A program made the position numbers and the translations under genes. A model generated the notes under the pieces. It was given only the letters and a program-made list of their open reading frames with translations, was not told the DNA's origin and searched no databases. Below, piece by piece: positions 1-12,668 of a stretch of DNA of 64,000 nt (its first letter is position 1; each line of letters begins with the position of its first letter). The DNA comes from an uncultured Serinicoccus sp. (GTDB lineage Bacteria; Actinomycetota; Actinomycetes; Actinomycetales; Dermatophilaceae): NCBI RefSeq assembly GCF_947487915.1, contig NZ_CANKYH010000001.1, positions 124,001 to 188,000 of the forward strand, read 5' to 3'.

Positions 1-1
1 C

Positions 2-1141
2 CTCAACCAGGCCGCGCACGGGGACCGCGAGTTCGGCTACCTGCAGAGCCGGATGGGGGTGCGGCGCAGCACCGTGATCGGGCACGTCTCGCACGCCCCC
101 GTCCAGCGCCGGGTCGGCGACTGGGCCCGGGCCGCCGCCGGCTGGGCCGCGACCCGGTCGCTGCGGCTGGCCCGCTTCGGCGACAACATGCGCAACGTCG
201 CCGTGACCGAGGGCGACAAGACCGAGGCCGAGATCCGGCTGGGGGTCTCGGTCAACACCTGGGGGGTGAACGACCTGGTGGCCGCGGTCGCCGAGGTGGG
301 CGACCACGAGGTCGACGCCCTCGTCGACGAGTACCTCGACCTCTACGACGTCGCGCCCGAGCTGCGCCCGGGAGGAGAGCGGGCCGGGTCGCTGCGCGAC
401 GGGGCTCGCCAGGAGGTCGCGCTGCGCACGCTGCTGGAGTCCCTCGGCGCCACCGCCTTCACCACCACCTTCGAGGACCTGGGGGGCCTGAAGCAGCTGC
501 CGGGCCTCGCCGTCCAGCGCCTCATGGCCGCGGGCTACGGCTTCGGCGCGGAGGGCGACTGGAAGACCGCCGTCCTGGTCCGGGCGGCCAAGGTCATGGG
601 CGCCGGTCTGCCGGGCGGGGCCTCCCTCATGGAGGACTACACCTACGACCTCACGCCGGGCGCGGAGAAGGTCCTCGGGGCCCACATGCTGGAGATCTGC
701 CCCTCGCTGACCACCGCCCGACCGCGCCTCGAGGTGCACCCGCTGGCCATCGGCGGCCGGGAGGACCCGGTCCGCCTGGTCTTCCACGCCGACCCCGGAC
801 CCGGGGTGGTCGTGGCCATGGCCGACATGCGGGACCGGTTCCGGCTCACCGCCAACGCGGTCGACGTGGTCGCCCCGGACGCCCCGCTGCCCCACCTGCC
901 CGTCGCCCACGCCGTCTGGCGCCCGCAGCCGGACCTCGCCACCTCGGCGGAGGCGTGGCTCACCGCCGGGGCGGCCCACCACACCGTCCTCACCACCCAG
1001 GTGGGCGTGCCGGTCATCGAGGAGTGGGCCGCGATGTCGGGCACCGAGCTGCTGGTCATCGACCAGGACACCACCACCCGCGGCTTCGCCCGCGAGGTGC
1101 GCTGGAACCAGGCCTACCACCGGCTCGCGCAGGGCATCTGA
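2..1141 (+). CDS. araA: L-arabinose isomerase, 3' part (5' end outside the window)
   Basis: This enzyme converts L-arabinose to L-ribulose in the cytoplasm, the first step of bacterial arabinose catabolism. The open frame runs from base 2 without a start, so only the last 379 residues are visible (the family is about 500). Recognisable AraA segments are [11 protein letters not shown] at the visible N-terminus, the metal-binding stretch [10 protein letters not shown] followed by [10 protein letters not shown], and the C-terminal [10 protein letters not shown]. The ATG at 53 is internal, because conserved AraA sequence continues in frame upstream of it. A pentose-type ABC importer follows 78 bp downstream, which fits uptake and isomerisation of arabinose or xylose. 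araB and araD are not in the window and may lie upstream. Confidence 0.93.
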   Translation, partial: LNQAAHGDREFGYLQSRMGVRRSTVIGHVSHAPVQRRVGDWARAAAGWAATRSLRLARFGDNMRNVAVTEGDKTEAEIRLGVSVNTWGVNDLVAAVAEVGDHEVDALVDEYLDLYDVAPELRPGGERAGSLRDGARQEVALRTLLESLGATAFTTTFEDLGGLKQLPGLAVQRLMAAGYGFGAEGDWKTAVLVRAAKVMGAGLPGGASLMEDYTYDLTPGAEKVLGAHMLEICPSLTTARPRLEVHPLAIGGREDPVRLVFHADPGPGVVVAMADMRDRFRLTANAVDVVAPDAPLPHLPVAHAVWRPQPDLATSAEAWLTAGAAHHTVLTTQVGVPVIEEWAAMSGTELLVIDQDTTTRGFAREVRWNQAYHRLAQGI

Positions 1142-1219
1142 GGCGAGAGCACGACATACCCCCATGGACCACCACCACCCGCACCCGCACCCGCGGGACG
1201 ACACCACAAGGAGACACCC

Positions 1220-2380
1220 ATGATGATCCGTAGGTACACCGCCATCGCCGCCGGTGCCACGCTCGCCCTCAGCCTCGCGGCCTGCGGCGGCGAGGGTGCG
1301 GGCAGCAGCAGCGCCGACGAGGGCAGCGAGTCCGGAGGCGGAGGGGGCGAGGGTGGCACGGTCGGTGTCGCCATGCCCACCCAGACCTCCGAGCGCTGGA
1401 TCGCCGACGGCAACGCCGTGGAGGCGGGGCTGACCGAGGCCGGCTACGACGTCGACCTGCAGTTCGCCAACGACGACATCCCCACCCAGAGCCAGCAGAT
1501 CGACCAGATGATCACCAACGGGGCGGACGCCCTGGTCATCGCCGCGATCGACGGCACCGCCCTGTCCAGCCAGCTCGACGCCGCCGCGGCCGCCGGCATC
1601 CCGGTCATCTCCTACGACCGGCTCATCCGGGACAGCGAGAACGTCGACTTCTACGTCACCTTCGACAACTACAACGTCGGCGTGCAGCAGGCCACGGCGC
1701 TGCTCGTCGGGCTGGGCCTGCTCAACGAGGACGGTTCGGAGGGCGACGCCGAGGGACCCTTCAACGTCGAGCTGTTCGCCGGGTCCCTGGACGACAACAA
1801 CGCCCACTTCTTCTGGGACGGGGCGATGGACACCCTCCAGCCCTTCATGGACGACGGCACCCTGGAGGTGCCCTCGGGCCAGACCGACATCGAGCAGGCG
1901 GCGACGCTGCGCTGGCAGCAGGAGACGGCCCAGCGCCGCATGGAGGACCTGCTCACCAGCACCTACAGCGACGGCACCGAGCTGCACGGCGTGCTCTCCC
2001 CCTACGACGGCCTGTCCCGGGGCATCATCACCGCGTTGCGTAACGACGGCATGGGCGACACGATCGAGGACGGGCTGCCCATCGTCTCCGGCCAGGACGC
2101 CGAGATCGCCTCGGTCAAGCTCATCGCCGACGGGGTCCAGCACTCGACGATCTTCAAGGACACCCGCAAGCTCGCCGACCAGGCCGTCGTCACGGTGGAG
2201 GCGTACATGGCCGGCGAGGAGGCCGAGGCCAACGACACCGAGAGCTACGACAACGGCGTCAAGGTCGTGCCCTCGTTCCTGCTGGAGTCCGACATCGTCT
2301 ACCAGGACAACATCACCGAGCTGCTCATCGACTCCGAGTACTGGACCCAGGAGGAGGTCGACTCCGGCGTCGCCGAGTGA
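1220..2380 (+). CDS. chvE: ChvE-type monosaccharide ABC transporter substrate-binding lipoprotein
   Basis: Extracytoplasmic sugar receptor of a CUT2-type importer. The 386-residue product begins with a basic n-region and hydrophobic stretch ending in a lipobox (SLAAC), so Cys21 or so should be lipidated. A Ser/Gly/Glu-rich linker follows, then a periplasmic-binding-protein type I fold with the ChvE-like segment TQTSERWIADGNAVE and ISYDRLI. ATG 1220 is preceded by AAGGAG at 1208-1213. The ATPase and permease genes lie immediately downstream, separated only by a strong hairpin (2396-2431). By homology to ChvE/MmsE the ligand should be an aldopentose or galactose-like sugar; the neighbouring araA favours L-arabinose, which is inference. 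Confidence 0.9.
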   Translation: MMIRRYTAIAAGATLALSLAACGGEGAGSSSADEGSESGGGGGEGGTVGVAMPTQTSERWIADGNAVEAGLTEAGYDVDLQFANDDIPTQSQQIDQMITNGADALVIAAIDGTALSSQLDAAAAAGIPVISYDRLIRDSENVDFYVTFDNYNVGVQQATALLVGLGLLNEDGSEGDAEGPFNVELFAGSLDDNNAHFFWDGAMDTLQPFMDDGTLEVPSGQTDIEQAATLRWQQETAQRRMEDLLTSTYSDGTELHGVLSPYDGLSRGIITALRNDGMGDTIEDGLPIVSGQDAEIASVKLIADGVQHSTIFKDTRKLADQAVVTVEAYMAGEEAEANDTESYDNGVKVVPSFLLESDIVYQDNITELLIDSEYWTQEEVDSGVAE

Positions 2381-2395
2381 CCCCTCCGCCCGACC

Positions 2396-2431
2396 GCTCC
2401 TGACCCGTCGCGACGACGACGGGTCAGGAGC
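2396..2431 (+). terminator. Strong hairpin between the substrate-binding gene and the ATPase gene
   Basis: Perfect 15-bp inverted repeat: GCTCCTGACCCGTCG (2396-2410), a 6-nt loop, and its exact complement at 2417-2431. No T-tract follows. It begins 16 bp after the stop of the binding-protein gene, so it could act as an attenuating terminator or an mRNA 3'-end stabiliser that gives more receptor than transporter. Confidence 0.75.
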
Positions 2432-2485
2432 GCCCACTCCCCCACCGCCGCACACCCCGGCGGTGGCCCCTCCGTGAGGAGCTCC

Positions 2486-4026
<1,541 letters not shown>

Positions 4027-4030
<4 letters not shown>

Positions 4031-5199
4031 CCGGGACGCTCAACCTCAAGGAACTGCTCACCAGCAACATCCGCCAGAGCGGCATCCTGCTGGCGCTGGT
4101 GGTGATCGTCGCGTTCTTCTCGGTCCTCCACCCCAGCTTCCTCACGCCGGGGAACCTCACCAACATCGTCCTGCAGTACTCCTACATCCTCATCCTGGCC
4201 ATCGGGATGATCATCGTCATCATCGGTGGGCACATCGACCTCTCCGTCGGCTCGCTCGTGGCCCTGACCGGGGCGACCGCGGCGGTGGTCTCGATCCGCA
4301 ACGGGATGCCCTGGTGGGTCGGGGTGCTCGCGGCCCTGGCGGTGGGCGTGCTGGCCGGGTGCTGGCAGGGGTTGTGGGTGGCCTACGTGGGGATCCCCGC
4401 GTTCATCGTCACCCTCGCCGGGATGCTCATCTTCCGCGGCCTCACCTTCCAGGTCCTGGACAACGTCTCGCTCTCCCCCTTCGGCGGCACCTACTACCAG
4501 ATCGCCAACGGTTTCCAGAACGGCATCCTGGGCGGCTACGGCGTAGACGTCTTCACCCTGGTGATCTTCGCGGTCGCGGTCCTCGGGTATGCCGTCAACG
4601 CCTGGCGGCAGCGTCGTGCCGCGGTCGCCTACGAGCAGGAGGTGGGCGCGCTGCCGCTGTTCGTGCTGAAGATCGTCGCGGTCGGGGCGGTCGTCATGTG
4701 GTTCGGCTTCCAGCTGGCCCAGAGCCGTGGTCTGCCCAACGTGCTCATCCTGCTCGCGGTGCTCATCCTCATCTACGGCCTCGTCACGCAGAAGACCGTC
4801 TTCGGCCGCAACGTCTACGCCATCGGCGGCAACCTCACCGCCGCCAAGCTCTCCGGCGTCAAGGTGAAGAAGGTCAACTTCCTCATCTTCGTCAACATGG
4901 GGCTGCTCTCCGGGATCGCCGGCGTGGTGTTCTCCTCGCGGATGAACGGTGCCCAGCCCGGTGCGGGCAACATGTTCGAGCTGGACGCGATCGCCGCCTG
5001 CTTCATCGGCGGGGCCGCGGTGACCGGTGGTGTCGGCCGGGTCACCGGCGCGATGATCGGCGGACTCATCATGGCGGTGATGTCCAACGGCATGCAGCTC
5101 ATGGGCGCCGAGCAGTCGACGCAGCAGCTGATCAAGGGCCTGGTGCTGCTGCTCGCGGTCGCCTTCGACGTCTACAACAAGCGGCGCGCGGGCAACTGA
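4027..5199 (+). CDS. mmsB: Sugar ABC transporter permease (MmsB/XylH type)
   Basis: Membrane channel subunit of the CUT2 importer. The 390-residue product is hydrophobic, with about ten likely membrane helices, and carries the BPD_transp_2 family features: [12 protein letters not shown] near residue 75, [23 protein letters not shown], and the C-terminal [16 protein letters not shown]. It starts inside the ATPase stop codon. It is the last gene of the operon and is convergent with the L,D-transpeptidase gene, with only 25 bp between the stops. Confidence 0.92.
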
Positions 5200-5224
5200 G
5201 GCGGCCGGGTCGCGGCTCAGCGGG

Positions 5225-6034
<810 letters not shown>

Positions 6035-6212
6035 GTGTGTCCCCTTCGTCTGCTTCCTGGCCAGTAGACGCGGCGGTGCACCCGGGAGGTTGCCCGCCGC
6101 TCCCGATGTTGCCGAATCGTGATGTGGGCGCTCGCCCGCGCCCGATCCCCGGGGCGCGCATATGCTGCACCACACCCCAGGTTGTCACACCACGCGCCCA
6201 AGGAGGACCACC

Positions 6213-7517
6213 ATGGCCCGCCCGCACCGACCGCTGCCCTCCCTCTCCCGCCGGAGGGTGCTCGCCCTGGGTGGCGTCGGCGCGCTCGGCGCCTCGCTCG
6301 CCGCCTGCGGGGACAACACCGGGCGCGGTGGCTCCAGCAGCCCGGAGGGCGCGGGGTCCAGCGCCGGGGGGCGACCGCAGATCGCCCAGTGGTACCACCA
6401 GTACGGCGAGGCGGGCACGCAGGAGGCCGTGGAACGGTATGCCGCCGACTACGAGCCCGCCGACGTCACCGTCTCGTGGAAGCCGGGTGACTACGACCAG
6501 TCCACGGCGGCCTCGCTGCTCACCGACTCCGGCCCTGACGTCTTCGAGTACGGCAACGGCCCCACGATCGACATGATCCGCGGTGAGCAGGTGGCCGACC
6601 TCACCGACCTCTTCGGCGACACCCTCGACGACTTCACCCCCTCCCTGGTCGAGCGGATGACCTACGACGGCAAGGTCTGGGCCGTCCCCCAGGTCGTGGA
6701 CACGCAGGTGCTCGTCTACCGCCGCAGCCTGCTCGAGCAGGCCGGGATCGAGCCGCCGCAGCAGATCTCCGAGCTGGTGGAGGCCGCCCGGGAGCTGACC
6801 CGCGACGACGTCAAGGGGCTGTTCCTCGGCAACGACGGCGGCGCGGGGCTGCTCGGTGGCCCGATGCTGTGGGCGGCGGGGCTGGACTACCTCGACGGCG
6901 AGCAGGTCGGCTTCGACAGTGCCGGGGCGCCGGAGGCCCTGGCGGTGCTGCGGACCCTGTGGACCGACGAGACCGTGCTGCTGGGCCAGGCCAAGGACTG
7001 GTTCGACCCCGAGGCCCTCACCTCCGGGCGCGCGGCGATGCAGTGGACCGGACTGTGGACCTTCCCGGTCATCGCCGAGGCGCTGGGGGACGACTTCGGT
7101 GTCATCCCCTGGCCCGCCATGGAGGGCGGCTCCCCCTCGGTCCCCGTGGGGGCCTACGGGTCCTGCGTCTCGACCCGCGCGAGCGACGTCCAGGCCGCCA
7201 AGGACTTCGTGCGGTGGTTGTGGATCGAGCAGACCGACAAGCAGCTGGACTTCGCCACCGCCTACGGTTTCCACCTGCCCTCGCGCACCAGCCTCGTGCC
7301 GGAGGCCGAGGTGCTGGCCTCCGGCCCGGCCGCGGACGCCGCGGGCTACGTCACCGAGCACGGGCACGCGCAGACCCCGTTGCTGTGGACCCCCCAGAGC
7401 GCGACCGCCTGGAGCGACATGATGAACCGCATCGTGCGCGACGGCGCGGACCCGCAGGCCGAGCTGGACGCCCTCGTGCCCATCGTCGAGGCCGAGCTGG
7501 AGCGGGTCACCGGCTGA
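6213..7517 (+). CDS. Sugar ABC transporter substrate-binding lipoprotein (CUT1), Tat-type signal
   Basis: Receptor of a CUT1 carbohydrate importer, 434 residues. The N-terminus has an SRRRVLALGG twin-arginine-like signal followed by a lipobox (SLAAC), so it is probably exported folded and lipid-anchored. The body matches family 1 solute-binding proteins (IAQWYHQYGEAGTQEAVE near the start, then WAVPQVVDTQVLVYRRSLLE). ATG 6213 follows AGGAGG at 6201-6206 at ideal spacing, so the upstream in-frame ATG at 6162 is rejected. A candidate -10 TATGCT is at 6161-6166. The stop overlaps the next start. The substrate cannot be told from sequence; a di- or oligosaccharide is usual for this family. Confidence 0.9.
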   Translation: MARPHRPLPSLSRRRVLALGGVGALGASLAACGDNTGRGGSSSPEGAGSSAGGRPQIAQWYHQYGEAGTQEAVERYAADYEPADVTVSWKPGDYDQSTAASLLTDSGPDVFEYGNGPTIDMIRGEQVADLTDLFGDTLDDFTPSLVERMTYDGKVWAVPQVVDTQVLVYRRSLLEQAGIEPPQQISELVEAARELTRDDVKGLFLGNDGGAGLLGGPMLWAAGLDYLDGEQVGFDSAGAPEALAVLRTLWTDETVLLGQAKDWFDPEALTSGRAAMQWTGLWTFPVIAEALGDDFGVIPWPAMEGGSPSVPVGAYGSCVSTRASDVQAAKDFVRWLWIEQTDKQLDFATAYGFHLPSRTSLVPEAEVLASGPAADAAGYVTEHGHAQTPLLWTPQSATAWSDMMNRIVRDGADPQAELDALVPIVEAELERVTG

Positions 7518-8425
7518 TGCTCGCGCGGCTTCGCGGTCGCCAGGACGTCAACCTGTGGTTCTGGGTCTTCGTGGGCCCGTTCTTCGCCGGCCTGGTGCTG
7601 TTCATCTACGTCCCCATCGGCTGGAGCGTCTACCTCTCCTTCTTCGAGGCCTACAACACCGTCACCCCCACCGAGTTCGTCGGGCTGGCGAACTACCGCG
7701 ACATGCTCACCGACCAGGCGTTCCGGGACTCGCTGCTGACCTTCGTCGTCTTCGCCGCGTTCATCGTGCCCACCACCTTCGCCCTGTCGCTGCTCACCGC
7801 CCTCCTGGTGGCGCGGACCCGGGTGATGCAGGCGTTCTTCCGCTCGGTCTTCTTCCTCCCGGTGGCCTGTTCCTACGTCGTGGGGGCGCTCGTCTGGAAG
7901 ATGTCGATCTTCTCCGGCATGAGCTCTGGGGCGGCCAACGCCCTGCTCGGGCTGGCCGGGGTCAGCCCCATCCCGTGGCTCTCGATCACCGATCCGCCGT
8001 GGTACTGGCTCGTCATCGTGTCGGCCCGGCTCTGGCTGCAGGTCGGCTTCTACATGATCCTCTTCCTGGCCGCCCTGCAACGGGTGCCGGTCAACCTCTA
8101 CGAGGCCGCGGCCATCGACGGCGCCGAGGGGTGGCAGGTCTTCCGGCACATCACCTGGCCGCAGCTGCTGCCCGCCTCCACGGCGGTGCTCCTGCTGCTG
8201 CTCATCAACGCCTTCCAGGCCTTCGACGAGTTCTACAACATCCTGGCCGGCTTCAGCGGCTACCCGCCCTACGCCCGCCCACCGCTCGTCTACCTCTACT
8301 ACACCGCACTCGGCAGCGGGCAGAACTTCGGCGACGGCAGTGCGGGCGCGGTCATCCTCACCGTCCTCATCGCGGCGGTCGCGCTGGCCCAGACCCGGGT
8401 CCTGCGCCTCGGCGGGAGGGACTGA
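7517..8425 (+). CDS. Sugar ABC transporter permease, MalF-type
   Basis: First membrane subunit of the CUT1 importer, 302 residues with six predicted helices. Family features are WFWVFVGPFFAGLVLFIYVP at the start, a SVFFLPVACS segment, and the EAA loop YEAAAIDGAEGWQVFRHI that docks the ATPase. ATG 7517 overlaps the stop of the binding-protein gene (TGATG), so translation is coupled. No ATPase gene is nearby; CUT1 systems in actinobacteria often share one MsiK-type ATPase encoded elsewhere. Confidence 0.92.
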   Translation: MLARLRGRQDVNLWFWVFVGPFFAGLVLFIYVPIGWSVYLSFFEAYNTVTPTEFVGLANYRDMLTDQAFRDSLLTFVVFAAFIVPTTFALSLLTALLVARTRVMQAFFRSVFFLPVACSYVVGALVWKMSIFSGMSSGAANALLGLAGVSPIPWLSITDPPWYWLVIVSARLWLQVGFYMILFLAALQRVPVNLYEAAAIDGAEGWQVFRHITWPQLLPASTAVLLLLLINAFQAFDEFYNILAGFSGYPPYARPPLVYLYYTALGSGQNFGDGSAGAVILTVLIAAVALAQTRVLRLGGRD

Positions 8426-8426
8426 G

Positions 8427-9260
8427 ATGCTGCACGAACGTCGACGTCACGCCGTGCTGCGCCGCAGCCTGCTCCTGGTGGGCACGGTGCTCTTCCTCGT
8501 GCCCTTCTACCTGCTGCTGCGCGGCGCGTTCAGCACCGAGGCCGATCTCACCTCGGCCACCTGGCACTGGCTCCCGCCCACGTGGGAGTGGGGCAACCTC
8601 GCGGCCGTCTTCGACAACCGCACCGTCCCGCTGGGCCGTGCCCTGCTCAACAGCACCCTCATCGCGGTCAGCCAGACGGTCGGGGTGCTGGTGCTCTCCG
8701 GGATGGCCGGCTACGGGTTGGCCCGGATCCCCTACCGCTGGTCGAACGTCGTCTTCTGGCTCATCACGGTGACCCTGCTCATCCCCGCTGCCGTGACCTT
8801 CGTGCCGAGCTTCGTGCTCGTCTCCTCCCTCGGGTGGATCTCGACGCTGCGCGGGCTCATCGTGCCGGGGCTCTTCCAGGCGCTGGCGACCTTCCTCTTC
8901 CGCCAGTTCTTCCTCTCCTTCCCCCGGGAGATCGAGGAGGCGGCTGCCCTGGACGGGCTCTCGTGGTGGGGCATCTTCTGGCGGGTGGTCGTCCCCAACT
9001 CCGGCGGCTTCGCCGCCGCGATCGGGACGGTCACCTTCATCGGCTCCTGGAACGCCTTCCTGTGGCCGCTGGTCATCGGGCGTACGCCCGAGTCCTGGAC
9101 GGTGCAGGTGGCGCTGTCGACCTACCTCACCGCCCAGACCTCGCAGGTCAGCCTGCTGTTCATGGCCGCCCTGGTGGCGATCCTGCCGCTGCTGCTGATG
9201 TTCCTGCTCCTGCAACGGTGGATCGTCCAGGGCGTCGAGCGCACCGGCATCAGCGACTGA
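8427..9260 (+). CDS. Sugar ABC transporter permease, MalG-type
   Basis: Second membrane subunit of the same importer, 277 residues. It has about six membrane segments and the EAA loop EEAAALDGLSWWGIFWRVVVP, with the MalG-like end LLLQRWIVQGVERTG. ATG 8427 lies one base after the previous stop and follows GGGAGGG at 8414-8420. The gene ends the operon and is convergent with the SNF2-family gene 56 bp away, where I see no clear terminator. Confidence 0.92.
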   Translation: MLHERRRHAVLRRSLLLVGTVLFLVPFYLLLRGAFSTEADLTSATWHWLPPTWEWGNLAAVFDNRTVPLGRALLNSTLIAVSQTVGVLVLSGMAGYGLARIPYRWSNVVFWLITVTLLIPAAVTFVPSFVLVSSLGWISTLRGLIVPGLFQALATFLFRQFFLSFPREIEEAAALDGLSWWGIFWRVVVPNSGGFAAAIGTVTFIGSWNAFLWPLVIGRTPESWTVQVALSTYLTAQTSQVSLLFMAALVAILPLLLMFLLLQRWIVQGVERTGISD

Positions 9261-9316
9261 GGGCTCCCGGCCCCGCCCCAGCCCCTCCCGTGATCCGCCT
9301 GGGACCCGCCCGGGGC

Positions 9317-12300
9317 TCACCCCTCGAGCAGCCCACGGATGTCCTCGGCGGTGACCATGCCGGAACCGAACTCGCCTGCATCCACGACGCTGGTGAACAG
9401 CCGGCGCTTGCGCTCCTGGAGGGCCACGACCTTCTCCTCGATGGTGCCGGTCGAGACCAGCCGGTAGACGTGGACCGTCCGGTGCTGGCCGATGCGGTGG
9501 GTCCGGTCCACGGCCTGCGCCTCCGCGGCGGGGTTCCACCACGGGTCGAGCACGAAGACGTAGTCCGCCTCGGTCAGCGTCAGCCCGACCCCGCCGGCCT
9601 TGAGGCTGATGAGGAAGGCCGGCTGCGCACCCTCCCGGAAGGCGGCGATGCGCGCCGAGCGGTCCCGGGTGCGACCGTCGAGGTAGACGTACCCGATGCC
9701 GGCCGCGTCCAGGGCGTCCCGCACGAGCGCGAGGTAGCTCGTGAAGCTGGAGAAGACCAGGGCGCGGTGCCCCTCGGCCGCGAGCGCGGTGAGCCGCTCG
9801 ACCACCGCGGTCACCTTGGCCGAGGTCGCCAGCCCGGCGTGCGCCTCGTCGAGCAGCGCGGGGTCGAGGGACAGCTGGCGCAGCATCGTCAGGGCCCGCA
9901 GGATCTTGACGCGGTTCTTGTCCAGGTCGGCCAGCAGCCCCAGCACGCGCTGCCGCTCCCGCTGCAGGTGCTGGTCGTAGACGCGGCGGTGCGCGGGGTG
10001 CAGGTCGACGGCGAGCGTCTGCTCGATCTTGTCGGGCAGGTCGGCGGCCACCTGGGCCTTGGTGCGACGCAGCATGAAGGGACGGATCCGTCGTCGCAGC
10101 CGGGCCAGCTCCTCGGGCGCGGCGCCCGACTCGATCGGGGTGCGGTAGCGCTCCGTGAAGGCCTCCGGTCGCGGGAAGAGCCCGGGTGCCGCCAGCGACG
10201 TCATCGACCACAGGTCCATGAGGGTGTTCTCCAGGGGCGTGCCGGTCATCGCGAACGTGCGGGCGGCCCCCAGCCGCCGCACCGCCTGGTAGGTCGCCGA
10301 GCGACGGTTCTTGACGACCTGGGCCTCGTCGAGGACCGCGGCGCTCCACGGCATCGCGCGGTAGTCCTCGGCCTCCATCCGCAGCAGGGTGTAGGACGTG
10401 ATGACGAGGTCCGCGGCCCCGATGGCGCTCGCGAGGTCCGTGCCGCGGCGTCTCCGGGTGGCCGAGATGGTGGCCGTGCGCAGGTGCGGGGCGAAGCGTG
10501 CGGCCTGCTCGGTCCAGGCGGTCACCACGCTCGTGGGGGCGACGACCAGCACCGGCCCCTCCGCGAGGTCGGCGCGGTGCTCGGCCCGGACCACCATGGC
10601 CAGCGCCTGCAGGGTCTTGCCGAGCCCCATGTCGTCGGCGAGGATCCCGCCGAGGCCGGCGTCCCACAGGGCGCACAGCCAGCGGTACCCCTCGAGCTGG
10701 TAGGGGCGCAGGGTGGCCCGCAGGTCCGGTGGCGGCACGACGTGCCCGCGGTCGCCGTCGCCGATCGCGAGCAGGGCGTCGACCCGCTCGGTCCACCGGC
10801 CGCCCTGCTCCTGGACCACCCCCAGGTCGACCAGCTCCTCCCACAGCCCGGCCTGGTAGGGCGTCAGCCGAAGCAGGGAGGCGTCGTCCTCGTCCTCCAC
10901 CAGCTCGCGCGCCTCCTCGATGAGGCGGCGCAGGGTGCGCAGCTCCGGCTGGTCCAGCCGCAGCCACAGTCCGGAGTCGAGCAGCAGGACGTCCTGCCCG
11001 GCCGCGAGCGCGGCGAAGAGCTGCTCGAACGGGACCTCCTGACCGTCGACGGTGACACTGACGTGCAGGTCGAACCAGTCGCCCTCGCCGGCCTCGCTGG
11101 TGGTGAGGTGCACCACCGGGTCCTCCGCCGCCTCCTCGTAGGTCGCCAGCTCACCGTGCACCAGGACGTCGAGGTCCTCGCGCTGCTGCAGCGCGGGCAG
11201 CACCTCGCCCGCGAAGCGCGCGGTCGCGAGCCCGGTGAGGACCGACCGCGGGCGCAGCCGCACCGACCCGGATGGGCCGTTCGCGAACACCGCCGGGGAC
11301 GCCTCGAGGAGGGGCAGGACCGCCGCCACCGCGGCCCGCTCGGCCGCCTCGTCCCGGGCGAGGTCCTCGGGCCCGGCGTCCAGGCCGACCACGACGGTGT
11401 CCGGCTCCCCCTCGACGGTCGGGACGGCATACCCGAAGGTCCACCGCAGGTGCAGGACGTGGCCGGGCTCGGGGGTGACCTCGAGCCGCAGCCGCGGCGG
11501 GCGGTCGGCGGGGGTCACGACGCTGCCGTCGCTGGAGGTGAGCCCGACCTTCCGCGCGAGCGCGGGGTAGTAGCGGGCGAGGAAGTGCCCCACCTGGTCG
11601 GGGGGGACCTCCAGCGAGGTGCCGCCCTCGAGCAGTCCGGCGACCGGCTCGGGCACCGGACCCCGCAGGGGCCACAGGGTGAGCCGGTCGTCGGTGTCGA
11701 CCCAGCCCAGACCGTGGGCCGGACGACCCACGAGGAAGCACCTGCCCCCCGTCGGCGGGGCGCCGTCGACCCCGACCTCCGGCGCGAGGGTGAGGGTCCC
11801 GTCGTCGCCGCGGGCGAGGTCCAGACCGATCGCGGCGGACCCCTCCCCCAGCTCGACCCCGGCGACCCCCTGCCCGGCCACGAGGGGGATCCCCGCCTCC
11901 AGGACCTGCCGCAGCACCGGCCAGGCGACGGCGCCGATCGCCCCCAGCGGCAGCTCCTTGGCGGAGGCGTAGAAGTAGCCGAACCCCGAGCTCTTGCCCA
12001 GCGCCGCCAGCTGTCCCAGCAGCGCCCGGTGCTCAGGGTCCACCTCGGTCGGGGACCAGCGGTTGGTCAGGTCGTCCCAGCTGACGCCCTGCCCCACCCA
12101 CGGCTTGCTGCGGCCGGGCCGCACCGGGGCCAGCGTCACCCGGGCGGACTCCTCCCGACCACCGGGCCCCCGGGTGAGCGACACCTGCAGCCCGAGCCGG
12201 TGGCGGGTCGCGTCGGTGCCCGGCGCGGGGCGGACCAGCGGGGCGAGCGCCGCCTCCCACCCCGGTGCCGCGGGCGGGTCCGAGCGCAACCGTGCCCGGG

Positions 12301-12598
12301 CGGTCAGCAGGACGGCGACGGCGTGCTTGCAGTCCTGGGCCACGGGGCAGCTGCACTGCCCGCTCCACACGACGATGTCGCGGTCGTGCACGCGGACCAC
12401 CGTCTGGTAGACCCGCCCACCGGAGCCCACCACGGTGCCGACCAGCGCACCCCCGTCGGGACCGGTGACCAGGGTGCGGACGTGACCGGCGTCGGCATAC
12501 CCCCGGCCGCGAGCCAGCGTCAGCTCGCCGACCTCGGCCCGCAGGTCGGCGTCGCCGACGCGCAGCACCCACCCGGCGGCGGACAGGTTCGGCGACAT
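9317..12598 (-). CDS. SNF2-family DNA-dependent ATPase with SWIM zinc finger
   Basis: Large nucleic-acid remodeller of 1093 residues. Near residue 75 a SWIM zinc motif is seen (CSCPVAQDCKH: CxC then CxH). A long SNF2-associated region follows, then the motor: Walker A DDMGLGKTLQ, motif II LDEAQVVKN, a SATRR-containing insertion, and the C-terminal helicase lobe with motif VI QAVDRTHRIGQ. Actinobacterial homologues resemble RapA/HepA-like proteins, but the precise role (repair, transcription recycling) is unknown. ATG 12598 lies six bases downstream of a TAGGCT -10, so the mRNA is probably leaderless. It ends with EDIRGLLEG, a normal family C-terminus. Confidence 0.9.
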   Translation of the reverse strand: MSPNLSAAGWVLRVGDADLRAEVGELTLARGRGYADAGHVRTLVTGPDGGALVGTVVGSGGRVYQTVVRVHDRDIVVWSGQCSCPVAQDCKHAVAVLLTARARLRSDPPAAPGWEAALAPLVRPAPGTDATRHRLGLQVSLTRGPGGREESARVTLAPVRPGRSKPWVGQGVSWDDLTNRWSPTEVDPEHRALLGQLAALGKSSGFGYFYASAKELPLGAIGAVAWPVLRQVLEAGIPLVAGQGVAGVELGEGSAAIGLDLARGDDGTLTLAPEVGVDGAPPTGGRCFLVGRPAHGLGWVDTDDRLTLWPLRGPVPEPVAGLLEGGTSLEVPPDQVGHFLARYYPALARKVGLTSSDGSVVTPADRPPRLRLEVTPEPGHVLHLRWTFGYAVPTVEGEPDTVVVGLDAGPEDLARDEAAERAAVAAVLPLLEASPAVFANGPSGSVRLRPRSVLTGLATARFAGEVLPALQQREDLDVLVHGELATYEEAAEDPVVHLTTSEAGEGDWFDLHVSVTVDGQEVPFEQLFAALAAGQDVLLLDSGLWLRLDQPELRTLRRLIEEARELVEDEDDASLLRLTPYQAGLWEELVDLGVVQEQGGRWTERVDALLAIGDGDRGHVVPPPDLRATLRPYQLEGYRWLCALWDAGLGGILADDMGLGKTLQALAMVVRAEHRADLAEGPVLVVAPTSVVTAWTEQAARFAPHLRTATISATRRRRGTDLASAIGAADLVITSYTLLRMEAEDYRAMPWSAAVLDEAQVVKNRRSATYQAVRRLGAARTFAMTGTPLENTLMDLWSMTSLAAPGLFPRPEAFTERYRTPIESGAAPEELARLRRRIRPFMLRRTKAQVAADLPDKIEQTLAVDLHPAHRRVYDQHLQRERQRVLGLLADLDKNRVKILRALTMLRQLSLDPALLDEAHAGLATSAKVTAVVERLTALAAEGHRALVFSSFTSYLALVRDALDAAGIGYVYLDGRTRDRSARIAAFREGAQPAFLISLKAGGVGLTLTEADYVFVLDPWWNPAAEAQAVDRTHRIGQHRTVHVYRLVSTGTIEEKVVALQERKRRLFTSVVDAGEFGSGMVTAEDIRGLLEG

Positions 12599-12604
12599 GG
12601 ACCG

Positions 12605-12610
12605 AGCCTA
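12605..12610 (-). promoter_or_regulatory. Leaderless promoter -10 (TAGGCT) of the SNF2 gene
   Basis: TAGGCT on the minus strand, six bases before ATG 12598, with no ribosome-binding site in between. The same spacing recurs at about ten genes in the window. Confidence 0.6.
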
Positions 12611-12668
12611 GGGCCGGGGACCGACAGGTCGGCTGGCTCGTCCACAGGCCGGCGGCGGACCGGCCGGT

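Noticed and set aside
2474..2485. GTG start at 2474 for the sugar ATPase
   Set aside because: ATG 2486 has the ribosome-binding site and matches the family N-terminus.
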